Positions 1-6,095 of a DNA stretch of 29,964 nt are shown here, piece by piece (within the stretch, counting starts at the first letter, position 1; every line of letters begins with the position of its first letter). The notes under the pieces are model-generated. The model ran no database searches. It saw nothing but the letters and a program-made list of their open reading frames with translations, and had not been told where the DNA came from. The DNA is taken from NCBI GenBank assembly GCA_965120375.1, contig CBCPMW010000006.1, forward strand, positions 1 through 29,964, read 5' to 3'. A program made the position numbers and the translations under genes. The stretch is from CASPLG01 sp965120375. GTDB taxonomy: Bacteria; Bacillota; Clostridia; Oscillospirales; Acutalibacteraceae.

Positions 1-222
1 AAGAGATTTTTCAGTGATGATCCTTATGGAAAACAACAAAATAGAAACTGGCTGAAGAATAGTGTTAAGATTGTTGATCCAAAACCCTTAGAAAGTAGCG
101 ATGACAATACTAATAGAGTTTTAATGAGTATATTTGGAATTTTAGAAGATAATGTTCAAGTAAGAGGTGATTTCGCAGAAAATTATGTTAAGGTGTTGTC
201 AAAAAAGGAGAAACAAAACTAG
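1..222 (+). CDS. C-terminal end of an unrecognised protein (5' end outside window)
   Basis: An open frame enters from the left edge and stops at TAG 220-222, giving the last 73 residues of a protein. The tail is hydrophilic, rich in Lys, Asp and Asn, and ends in a basic stretch (KVLSKKEKQN). It has no membrane segment or motif that I recognise. It is on the plus strand, opposite to the decayed genes that follow, and its last bases overlap a recombinase-like fragment on the other strand. Function cannot be assigned from this piece. Confidence 0.5.
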   Translation, partial: KRFFSDDPYGKQQNRNWLKNSVKIVDPKPLESSDDNTNRVLMSIFGILEDNVQVRGDFAENYVKVLSKKEKQN

Positions 223-370
223 TAAAGAGCTTTTCATCAAAGGTATCAACCAAATTTTCTTTCGCCGATATCTCATTTAAAAAATTTTCAATAGCTAAAA
301 TTCTCGCTCTTTTGCTTTTTAATTTGGTATAAATTTTTTCTATTTTTTGCTTTAATTTTTCATGTTCGTT
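188..370 (-). pseudogene. Fragment of a serine recombinase-like C-terminus
   Basis: A 60-codon minus-strand frame bounded upstream by an in-frame TAA (371-373). It encodes a Lys/Glu-rich coiled coil (EHEKLKQKIEKIYTKLKSKR) followed by FDEKLFTSFV. That layout resembles the end of large serine recombinases, where a coiled coil precedes an 'FDE.LF..LV' block. No catalytic domain is present, so at best it is a remnant. The assignment rests on pattern resemblance only; it could be another coiled-coil protein. Confidence 0.35.
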
Positions 371-559
371 TTAAAGCGTGTTATGATTTTTCCTATATTT
401 ATATTGGTTCAACAGTTTCATAGGTATTTTTGTCTTTGTAATTTTGGGTATTTGCGCAAAGAAGCCAACTTTCACCACAAAGTCTGGCTTTTTCTGTTTA
501 TAAAAATTTTGCGTTATCTATTGATCCTACAAAATTTTTATAAATCAACCTATAAAATT
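371..559. other. Decayed region, no supportable gene
   Basis: Very AT-rich sequence between the recombinase-like fragment and the RhuM pseudogene. Short frames exist on both strands but none has a ribosome binding site, recognisable motif or plausible composition. On the minus strand a short piece with CGESWLLC might be debris of a zinc-ribbon from the same recombinase, but I cannot support this. Confidence 0.4.
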
Positions 560-1441
560 CATCATTATTAATTTTATCATTGTGGCCTTTTCTGAAGGTT
601 TAGATTTAGCTACCATTATTGTAATAGCCACTCTAAGGCTTAGTTATCTATTATCTTTTTCAAATAAAGCTCCGTTTTTATCGAGAAAATAAAGAAACAA
701 TGCCGCAGCGATTCTTTTATTGCCATCAGAAAAAGAGTGATTTTTTGTTATTAAATACAGCAAATTGCTGCCTTTTCTTCAAAGGATGGATAAACTTCTT
801 GTCCTCCAAATGTCTGGTAAATGGCATTAATGCCTGATTTAAATGAGTCAACTTTTTCATTGCCGAATAAATCGCTTTTATTTCCAAACTTCATATTTGA
901 AATAACACTTTTGCATTCGTCGTAGGTCAAAACATAGGTTGCTATATTTCCGCTCGGTTTTTCTATTTTCTGATGGTCATAATCATCAAGAAGATCCAAT
1001 GCAACTGTGTATTTTCTATTACATCTAAAACCTGTTTGCTATCAAGGGTACTCTCTGTACGTTTCATAATCCGTATAACTCTCCCTAATTCATTTATACG
1101 ATTATTATTTACTGCGTATCCTTTTAGTATGTAATCCTTTAAAATATTGTTTGCCTACTTGCGAAATTCTACGCCTAGCTGTGATTTCACTCTATATCCT
1201 ACTGATATTATAACATCTAAGCTATAAAAAGATACAGGCTTATCTGAGTTTGTAATGTGCAAAAAATGCACGTTGCTTTCTTCTTCAATTTCTCCTTCTT
1301 TAAAAATGTTTTTTATATGTTTAGTAATTACCGATCTGTCTCTTTCAAACAACTCGGACATCTGATTTTGCGTTAGTCATACCGTCTCATTTTCAATATT
1401 TACATCAAGTTTAACGTTGCCATCCCGTGCCCTAAAAAGAT
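560..1441 (-). pseudogene. RhuM family / Fic-Doc-like virulence protein, multiply broken
   Basis: Pieces in different frames read in order like a RhuM-family protein. They are DGNVKLDVNIENETV, a stop, LTQNQMSELFERDRSVITKH, the block DVIISVGYRV, then ILKDYILKGYAVNNNRINEL, a piece with YDHQKIEK and DSFKSGINAIYQTFGGQEVYP, and finally HSFSDGNKRIAAALFLYFL. The last piece is the Fic/Doc active-site type motif. Visible lesions are a TGA in place of the expected Trp (1377-1379), a TAG after EFRK where Trp is expected, a frameshift before the LLDDYDHQ block, a frameshift after the EEKAA block, and a stop after EKDNR. RhuM proteins are commonly carried on mobile elements and islands. This copy cannot make a full protein. 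Confidence 0.8.
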
Positions 1442-1517
1442 GTTATTAGCTTCAAATAGTGTTTTATCTTCAAAATTAACAGGCTCAAACACTTGCGACG
1501 CTTTTCTTGATGCTAGT

Positions 1518-1940
1518 TTATCTTTCTATCATACCTCTCAAGGCTTTTTCTCTAAAATTTTTTGCACCACTATCTTGCCATTGTTTTATGTCATCAGCAT
1601 TTAAAACAAGACAACGAATGCCAGTAACAACGGCGTTGTCAGCCAAAATATGAATTACAATATCATCCCTAGCAGGATTTCCCTGAAAACCATCTTTACG
1701 AGATCCTTTATCTCTATTATCTGTAACATCACTCCATCGTCGAACACAAAAACTATAACGATGGTTTTTAATATAATCCGCACAATAACGAACGTCACTA
1801 TTTGCCTCTTCAAGATTAAGGGGGATTCCATCATTTGCTGCCCATCCTAAATTTTTCTTTACAAATCTGACCGCATACTTTGTAATGTCTGTAGAATTTT
1901 CGGAGTGGAAACCTGCATTTATTTTGCGCCACTGGGGCAT
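1518..1940 (-). CDS. Hypothetical protein, 140 aa
   Basis: An intact frame starting at ATG 1938-1940, preceded on the minus strand by GAGGTGAAG at good spacing. It begins 22 bases after the stop of the signal-peptide protein upstream, so the two are probably co-transcribed. The product is soluble and charged, with several Trp residues (MPQWRK, RRWSDV, IKQWQDSG) and a basic-acidic middle (DKGSRKDGFQGNPARDD). There is no signal peptide, membrane helix or motif I recognise. Its survival as an intact frame with a good ribosome site inside a decayed mobile element suggests it is functional cargo. No function can be assigned. Confidence 0.6.
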   Translation of the reverse strand: MPQWRKINAGFHSENSTDITKYAVRFVKKNLGWAANDGIPLNLEEANSDVRYCADYIKNHRYSFCVRRWSDVTDNRDKGSRKDGFQGNPARDDIVIHILADNAVVTGIRCLVLNADDIKQWQDSGAKNFREKALRGMIER

Positions 1941-1962
1941 AAAACTTCACCTCACAATTTTT

Positions 1963-2541
1963 TTAATTCAAAATATAGTCCATTACTATTGATATTCCCA
2001 GAGCAAAAACCTGTTTTAAACTATACTCATCGTCTTCCAATTTAAAATTTTTCACACAGTCTTTTGTTTTTGAAAATAATTGTACCGTTCGAGTTGGATA
2101 TGAAAATTTTACATCAAGAAAATTATTACAACAAAAACTCATACTGCTTATTTCCTTCTCTCGTCCTTCAATAATTATATTATCTATAATAAGTTCTTTG
2201 TGTGGATTGGTTGTGTCAACTAAATCAGAAATTTCTAAAGATATTTTTTCGGGGAATAAAGCCACATTATTTGGTAATTTAATGCGTCCAATCCAACCTT
2301 TTCTAGTAAATTTAAAAGCGGTTTGCCTTTTTGAACTTTTCATTGTAGCACTTATCCAATCTTCAACATTAGAATCTCTTAACCAAGCGGTAATAGCACC
2401 ATGAAAACAGACATATTCTAACGGAGAATCATTATCAGAAACTCTAGCTGCGTTAACAGCTGCTCCACAAAAAAACATAGTTCCAGACAACATAGCAATT
2501 AATGATACTTTTGATAAAAAACCTTTAAATTTTAAATCCAT
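1963..2541 (-). CDS. Secreted or cell-surface hypothetical protein, 192 aa
   Basis: The start is taken at ATG 2539-2541 because a ribosome site (GAAAGGAAAA) lies just upstream of it; a TTG six codons earlier sits on that site. The N-terminus is a typical signal peptide: basic MDLKFKGFLSK, a hydrophobic core VSLIAMLSGTMFFCGAAV, and a likely cleavage near AVNA. The rest is about 160 residues with several Cys (CFHG, FCCNN, KDCV) and beta-rich character. A Cys inside the hydrophobic region could suggest a lipoprotein, but no clean lipobox is seen. It leads a two-gene unit with the 140 aa protein and has its own promoter. Family unknown. Confidence 0.6.
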   Translation of the reverse strand: MDLKFKGFLSKVSLIAMLSGTMFFCGAAVNAARVSDNDSPLEYVCFHGAITAWLRDSNVEDWISATMKSSKRQTAFKFTRKGWIGRIKLPNNVALFPEKISLEISDLVDTTNPHKELIIDNIIIEGREKEISSMSFCCNNFLDVKFSYPTRTVQLFSKTKDCVKNFKLEDDEYSLKQVFALGISIVMDYILN

Positions 2542-2588
2542 AAATAATTTTCCTTTCAAATAAATTTATACTCCGCTCGGTCTTATAT

Positions 2589-2616
2589 ATCATAACATAT
2601 CTTTTAAAATTTTGAA
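2589..2616 (-). promoter_or_regulatory. Predicted promoter of the secreted-protein pair
   Basis: On the minus strand TTCAAA (2611-2616) and TATGAT (2589-2594) are separated by 16 bases, about 48 bases before the ATG at 2541. The -10 matches consensus in 5 of 6 positions; the -35 is weaker. Confidence 0.45.
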
Positions 2617-2639
2617 ACTTTTATTTTTAATAGGGCGTG

Positions 2640-2907
2640 TCACAAAGCGTTGTCTAAAAAATTACCAATTACTTATTTACTTTATCTATCTTTGATCTTC
2701 TCATAGTTTGAATCGGATTTTTTCACGCGTTTCCCCACGTCCGTTGCTCTCAGAGAGAAGAGCACAGATTTAACTTCTCCCTCCGGTGGGTTAACTCCTT
2801 TTCTCCGATTGCCTTGAATTATTTAGTATTTCTGCTGGGTAGGGCTGTTAACGTTATAAATCCAGTATCGTAGCCTTTATAAATTTAACTTAAAAATTCA
2901 CAAGTAT
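2640..2907. other. Gene-free stretch, possible transposase debris
   Basis: No intact gene. The middle (about 2700-2870) has a higher GC content than its surroundings. On the minus strand it yields short broken frames, one reading NRRKGVNPPEGEVKSVLFSL, that look like the degraded tail of a transposase-type gene. No terminal repeats or target duplication can be seen. The identity is only a suspicion. Confidence 0.25.
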
Positions 2908-3102
2908 TCACGATCCCACTGCCTTACGTTTTTCATATTTACTTTTATTACTATAGGATAAACCAAAAATATATATAGCTTTTTTACGTCTTTTTTCTGC
3001 GATAACATAAATTGCTTCATATGCGCTTAGATTGCTGTATGCTTCGGCATTTTTAAGTCCTAAATCCATAATTTTATCCCTCCATTTCTTTAAGTGAGCC
3101 AA
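2908..3102 (-). CDS. Small hypothetical protein, 64 aa, mobile-element debris
   Basis: A short frame overlapping the end of the polymerase remnant. The product is basic (IAEKRRKKAIYIFGLSY, SKYEKRKAVGS) with no recognised motif. The segment MDLGLKNAEAYSNLSAYEAI from the second Met (3070-3072) is the more gene-like part, because the stretch before it lies over the polymerase tail. It sits among broken phage-type genes and may itself be a remnant. Confidence 0.3.
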   Translation of the reverse strand: MAHLKKWRDKIMDLGLKNAEAYSNLSAYEAIYVIAEKRRKKAIYIFGLSYSNKSKYEKRKAVGS

Positions 3103-3301
3103 ATCTTTTCCCGACAGTAGCTTCAGCTACCAGCGGGACATAAAAGTCCTTAAATGGCTTTATTTCCATGCACTTTTTTACAAACTCTACTGCTTCAGAC
3201 AACCTTTCCTCTGGCAGTTCAAACATCAGTTCAGCGTGTATTTGCAGTAAAGGTCTAAGCCAGAGCCTTTCTGATAATCCACGAAATAGCCTGCCTATAG
3301 C
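3074..3301 (-). pseudogene. C-terminal remnant of a family A (phage-type) DNA polymerase
   Basis: The frame contains LLQIHAELMFELPEERL, then FVKKCMEIKPFKDFYVPLVAEATVGKRFGSLKEME. This matches the end of Pol I-type polymerases: the HDE motif C, a short helix, then 'VPL..E...G..W...K'. The catalytic Asp of HDE is Ala here (IHAEL), and the rest of the polymerase is missing. The frame is fused at its 5' end to the tail of a helicase, so a deletion has joined two genes. It is non-functional as a polymerase. Confidence 0.7.
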
Positions 3302-4523
3302 TTTAGCCATTAGACAAATGTAGGTGCATGGATCACACTGTCCGGTACGATGAATTCTAGTTTTTGTTTGTTCAAAGTTGATCATTGAAATCTAATGAAT
3401 AAAATACCGTCGTCGATGCCGTTGTGAGCGTTATGCCTAGACCTGCAGTTGCAATCTGACCCACAAATACCAATACATCTGAGTTGTTTTGAAACTTCCC
3501 TTAATAATTGAAAATTTAAGTTTTTTCTTTTGAAAGCAAGTCTGTTATTGCCTCAATCTCAGGAATGAATCGGGCTATTACCACGAGTTTTTTACTGCTT
3601 GATGTCACTTAATCTACAATATCTTCAAGAGCTCTAAGTTTTGCAGTGCTTATTTGATTTATTTTTTTGCCTTAATCATCGCCCAAGAATCTTCCGGTAA
3701 GTTGGGAAATCCTTAGAATTTTTGTAAGAATATTTGCCGCTGTTACTTCGCCTCTTGAAAGCTCTGCAAAACTGTACCTCACAAGATGTTTGTAAATGTT
3801 CATAGCGTTCGATTCAAGTTCTATTGTTGCTCTAAATGCAACGCTATGGATTTTTTCTTTAAGTTCCATTGATTTTTTGAGAATTGGAGCATAGTTTCCG
3901 AACCATACCATGTCAAAATAACGATTCCTAAATGCATAAAAACTTTTACCGAATATTCTTGGATCTAAAAATTTATACTGTGAGAAGGCATCAATCGCTT
4001 TATTCATTATAAACGTCCCCGTGAGGATTAACTTATGACCTGCTTTTTTACCAAACCTGTAAGGTGATTTTGATGCTGCGATATTATGAGTCTTTATCTT
4101 GTGCGATTCATCGCAGATAATAATATCAGGCATCCAGTTTTTAATTTGAGATTCAATTCTCCAGACATACTCATAATTTGCCACTGCTACTTGTAGGGAA
4201 TTCTTATTCATTGAATTAAGTATCTTGGCTTTGCTATCAGATGTCCCTTTTAAAATTTTTAAATCATAGTTAAATTCTGTAAACTTTGAAAACTCTTCTT
4301 TCCACACTCCGTAGATTGACAGTGAAAACACTACGAGCAGCTTTCTGTTTTTTGACTCTTCAAACAATGTTCTTACGGATATAAGACTTTTCCCACAACC
4401 CATCTCTATGAGAAGTGCTGCTCTTTCCAGATTTTCAAACTTACTCATTACAAACTTAAATGCTTTTTCTTGATGCTGATATGGATCTACTTTTATCGGC
4501 ATCTTTAAATCCTCAATCTCCAA
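3302..4523 (-). pseudogene. Phage-type SNF2/DEAD-box helicase, broken in the C-terminal half
   Basis: The N-terminal 283 residues are intact from a TTG start (4521-4523) that follows AAGGAG at 8-base spacing. They carry the Walker A motif LIEMGCGKSLISV (around residues 37-49), the motif II box CDESHKIK, and LILTGT (motif III). The frame then meets TAA after FLGDD. Past it the same frame still reads like the second helicase lobe (STAKLRALEDIVD, a stop, KKLVVIARF, two more stops, then IATAGLGITLTTASTTVFYS). A frameshift follows before EQTKTRIHRTGQ (motif VI). Such helicases are common in phages and integrative elements of Clostridia. The N-terminal lobe could still be translated but lacks motifs IV-VI. 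Confidence 0.8.
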
Positions 4524-4525
4524 AA

Positions 4526-4697
4526 TTACATCTCCTTGATTTCAATTTTTTGAACGCTGTCCGGTGGTACTATGACCATTACCTTTTCTGATTTTCCGAA
4601 CTACTTTGAGGTTAATCTTTAGCTTTTTGAGTTTCGCTATGCTTATTGGTGTTTCTCCCGGTTTTGTAATGATAATTCTCATTTCATGTTTATACAT
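4526..4697 (-). pseudogene. Small gene upstream of the helicase, probably frameshifted
   Basis: It starts at ATG 4695-4697 behind AGAGGTGAAAAGT. As it stands it reads 51 residues (MYKHEMRIIITKPGETPIS onward) and stops at 4542-4544. A shift by one base near the AAAATCAGAAAAGG run would instead give KSEKVMVIVPPDSVQKIEIK. That version ends at 4526, just before the helicase start, and looks more protein-like. I therefore infer a one-base insertion. The function of this small phage-module gene is unknown. Confidence 0.45.
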
Positions 4698-4842
4698 ACT
4701 TTTCACCTCTACTCCGAGGCACTGCTTTTCTTCTCTTAAAAACGCCTCTATATATAAGCCATGAGAATGAATAAGTGTGACACTTTTTGTATAACAAACA
4801 TTCTGTTTAAAACGTGTGCAAATTTATTTAGATTTAATAAAT

Positions 4843-5244
4843 TTATGATTTAAGAAAATTTGACAACTTTCTGCGTATTCGTTCAATGCGTTTTCTGAGA
4901 ACAATGTACGAAATATGTAATTCTTTCGCATAGTCCACCTGTGTTATTGGCTTTTCATCTAAGTAAAGTTTATGTATTAACTCTTGTTCTTGAGGTTTCA
5001 GCTTTGATATCGCATCATACAGCTTGTTCTCATCAAAATTTTTTAAAACGTCCCCGAATATATCAGTTGTAATATCAGCATTTCTCGCGTATCTATCAAA
5101 CAAGTTCAAACTTTCATGTCTTCTGGTTTCCTTACGATTGTTATTTTTAAGTTCTTTATCAAGTTCCAGCATAATTTCCTCAAGTTTACCGTATACTTCA
5201 ACAGATACCTTTTCGCCAGTTACGAATTTATATTCTACTTTCAT
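4843..5244 (-). CDS. Sigma-70 region 4-like regulator of a mobile element, 133 aa
   Basis: I take the start at ATG 5242-5244 (MKVEYKFVTGEKVSVEV). The longer upstream frame runs through a terminator-like hairpin and has no homology-like character, while GGAAGGACTGGAAAC precedes this ATG. The N-terminal half has the 'TGE.V.VEV....EI..ELD.E..NNNRKETRRHESL' layout found in small sigma-like proteins of Firmicute phages and conjugative elements. The C-terminal half (LKPQEQELIHKLYLDEKPIT, then YAKELHISYIVLRKRIERIRRKL) is a sigma region 4-type helix-turn-helix. It likely binds a promoter-proximal element and controls the element's own genes. It is intact although its neighbours are broken. Confidence 0.75.
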   Translation of the reverse strand: MKVEYKFVTGEKVSVEVYGKLEEIMLELDKELKNNNRKETRRHESLNLFDRYARNADITTDIFGDVLKNFDENKLYDAISKLKPQEQELIHKLYLDEKPITQVDYAKELHISYIVLRKRIERIRRKLSNFLKS

Positions 5245-5310
5245 GTTTCCAGTCCTTCCAAATTTTTGATTTGTGTTCAAAAACGAAGGACTACGGAGGA
5301 CCTCGGACAA

Positions 5311-5371
5311 AACAAAAAAAGACGCTGATAAGCAACATTGATTCACTCCAATGCTTAAAAATAGCGTCTTT
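5311..5371 (-). terminator. Intrinsic terminator / attenuator hairpin
   Basis: A 9-bp stem AAAGACGCT / AGCGTCTTT (5371-5363 with 5326-5318) encloses a second stem (CATTG/CAATG, extended by AGC/GCT with a small bulge). On the minus strand it is followed by a T-run (5320-5314). It lies 70 bases before the sigma-like gene start, so it either ends the small RNA or attenuates the gene. Confidence 0.6.
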
Positions 5372-5451
5372 AATTTTTATAAATTATGCTCAAATTATCT
5401 TAGGTCAGCGGCCCTAATTTGTTGGGTTCAGCACCCTATCTTCACAAGACA
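5316..5451 (-). ncRNA. Candidate structured RNA or leader before the sigma-like gene
   Basis: Read on the minus strand after a predicted promoter, two compact hairpins follow one another: GGGT-GCTGA-ACCC (5436-5424) and TTAGG-GCCGCTGA-CCTAA (5417-5400). Both present the same GCTGA in the loop. About 25 bases later comes a long hairpin ending in a T-run. This has the shape of a short regulatory RNA of about 135 nt, or of an attenuated leader of the sigma-like gene. I do not recognise the family. Confidence 0.4.
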
Positions 5452-5457
5452 AAAATA

Positions 5458-5485
5458 AATATAAAAAAATATACAAGTTGTACAA
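5458..5485 (-). promoter_or_regulatory. Predicted promoter of the candidate RNA
   Basis: On the minus strand TTGTAC (5480-5485), a 16-base spacer and TATATT (5458-5463) lie just upstream of the two hairpins. Confidence 0.35.
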
Positions 5486-5530
5486 ACAATAGATAACGAC
5501 AAATTACTCTCAAAATCGACTGGGAATAAA

Positions 5531-5539
5531 TGGTAAAAT
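5531..5539 (+). promoter_or_regulatory. Extended -10 promoter of the first peptide gene
   Basis: TGGTAAAAT is an extended -10 (TGn plus a 5/6 hexamer) 28 bases before the ATG of peptide 1. No good -35 is seen. This promoter differs from the copied one used for the second peptide and the receptor. Confidence 0.4.
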
Positions 5540-5567
5540 CAAAATATAAACAAAAGGAGGTGAAATT

Positions 5568-5708
5568 ATGATTAAAAAGATGGTTACTACTCTTGCGGCC
5601 GCAGCTTTTGTATTTGGCACACTTCCAAAAACAAGCATTTTTAAAGGTTTGACAAATGTTTGTTCTTCTATCTGCTTAGAGCACGATGGTGATGGATGGG
5701 ATAACTAG
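5568..5708 (+). CDS. Small exported-type peptide 1 (46 aa), putative signalling peptide precursor
   Basis: ATG 5568-5570 follows a near-perfect ribosome site (AAAAGGAGGTGAA), implying strong translation. The product begins with a signal-peptide-like segment, MIKKMVTTLAAAAFVFGTLP, then KTSIFKGLTN, VCSSICLEH and a C-terminal DGDGWDN. It is one of two paralogues: the N-terminal 12 residues, PKTSIF and DGDGW are identical in both, while the stretch between differs. The CSSIC pair could form a disulphide or ring. A hydrophobic leader with an acidic tail recalls AgrD-like pheromone precursors, but no AgrB-type protease is nearby. DGDGW also echoes the GDGW of streptide, but the Lys used in that crosslink and a radical SAM enzyme are absent. 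Role as a signal is inferred from the receptor gene downstream. Confidence 0.75.
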   Translation: MIKKMVTTLAAAAFVFGTLPKTSIFKGLTNVCSSICLEHDGDGWDN

Positions 5709-5738
5709 TACTAAAAAATTCATCTACAAATGAAACAG

Positions 5739-5783
5739 AAATATACATAAATCCAAATTTGTTGATTTATGTATATTTTTTAA
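5739..5783 (+). terminator. Inverted repeat / terminator after peptide 1
   Basis: A 15-bp perfect stem (5739-5753 with 5764-5778) with a 10-base loop and a T-run (5776-5781). It is AT-rich for a terminator, but its twin after peptide 2 shows a compensatory base-pair change, so the paired structure is conserved. It could double as an operator, since it ends 17 bases before the next -10. Confidence 0.7.
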
Positions 5784-5784
5784 A

Positions 5785-5807
5785 TTTTTATCTTTATAAT
5801 ATAATTA
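5785..5807 (+). promoter_or_regulatory. Promoter P2, for peptide 2
   Basis: A perfect -10 TATAAT at 5795-5800 lies in a 23-base block repeated at 6041-6063. The -35 region falls in the right arm of the inverted repeat and does not match consensus, which suggests dependence on an activator. Confidence 0.6.
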
Positions 5808-5824
5808 CAAAAGGAGGTGAAATT

Positions 5825-5971
5825 ATGATTAAAAAGATGGTTACTACTCTTGCGGCCGCATCTTTTGCATTTAGCATGTTTCCAAAAACAAGCATTTTTG
5901 AAATATCGACAAAAATTTATATTTTTAGCTTATTAGAGCGAGATGGTGATGGATGGTATAAATTAATATAA
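5825..5971 (+). CDS. Small exported-type peptide 2 (48 aa), paralogue of peptide 1
   Basis: ATG 5825-5827 has the same ribosome site as peptide 1. An in-frame upstream extension runs through the terminator and promoter and is not credible. The product has the leader MIKKMVTTLAAASFAFSMFP, then KTSIFEISTK, IYIFSLLER and DGDGWYKLI. Unlike peptide 1 it has no Cys, its middle is hydrophobic, and it ends with YKLI instead of DN. The conserved leader and DGDGW with a changed middle and tail look like two variants of one precursor, as seen in divergent pheromone families. No processing enzyme is adjacent. A signalling role is inferred from the neighbouring membrane regulator. Confidence 0.75.
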   Translation: MIKKMVTTLAAASFAFSMFPKTSIFEISTKIYIFSLLERDGDGWYKLI

Positions 5972-5992
5972 AAATTCATCTCCAAATTAAAC

Positions 5993-6040
5993 AAAAAGAT
6001 ACATAAATCTGAATTTGTCGATTTATGTATCTTTTTATAG
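5993..6040 (+). terminator. Inverted repeat / terminator after peptide 2
   Basis: A 17-bp perfect stem (5993-6009 with 6020-6036) with a 10-base loop and a T-run within the right arm. Relative to the first copy, one pair has changed from T-A (5742/5775) to G-C (5998/6031), keeping the pairing. It ends 14 bases before the next TATAAT. Confidence 0.75.
6014..6022 (+). promoter_or_regulatory. 0A-box-like site upstream of the receptor gene
   Basis: TTTGTCGAT matches the Spo0A box form TTTGTCRAA in 8 of 9 positions. The same 9-mer occurs on the minus strand at 5905-5913. Related forms are at 5758-5766 (TTTGTTGAT, plus), 5648-5656 (TTTGTCAAA, minus, full match) and 5495-5503 (TTTGTCGTT, minus). 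They could be sites for the Spo0A-C-like domain encoded just downstream; chance occurrence in AT-rich DNA is not excluded. Confidence 0.35.
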
Positions 6041-6063
6041 TTTTTATCCTTATAATATAATTA
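6041..6063 (+). promoter_or_regulatory. Promoter P3, for the membrane regulator
   Basis: A perfect TATAAT at 6051-6056 within the 23-base block copied from P2. It sits about 40 bases before the regulator start, with no clear -35. Confidence 0.6.
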
Positions 6064-6095
6064 GTTAACTTCCGTAAAATAAGGTAAATTTTTTG

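Larger units (their letters stand above)
5551..6063 (+). repeat. Tandem duplication of a peptide gene / hairpin / promoter module
   Basis: The unit is about 257 bp. Copy 1 starts at 5551 and copy 2 at 5808, with near-identical ribosome site and first 40 coding bases. The gene ends diverge, then the inverted repeat and the promoter (5785-5807 and 6041-6063, 22 of 23 bases identical) are conserved again. The second promoter copy drives the receptor gene instead of a third peptide. Confidence 0.85.

Noticed and set aside
362..571. Plus-strand 69-codon frame in the left region
   Set aside because: No ribosome site, Phe/Ile-rich composition typical of AT-rich noncoding sequence, and it lies across a decayed recombinase-like fragment on the other strand.
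560..1441. TGA at an expected Trp as a sign of an alternative genetic code
   Set aside because: Another expected Trp is TAG, and TGA serves as a normal stop of intact genes such as the V-ATPase subunit I gene. Ordinary pseudogene decay explains both.
2640..2907. Complete insertion sequence
   Set aside because: Only broken short frames are present, with no terminal inverted repeats or target-site duplication.
5245..5346. 34-residue N-terminal extension of the sigma-like protein
   Set aside because: It would translate through the terminator-like hairpin and lacks a ribosome site; the family-like sequence begins at the ATG at 5244.
5568..5971. Streptide-type radical SAM peptide precursors
   Set aside because: Only GDGW is shared. 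The crosslinking Lys is replaced by Asp and no radical SAM enzyme is encoded anywhere in the window.
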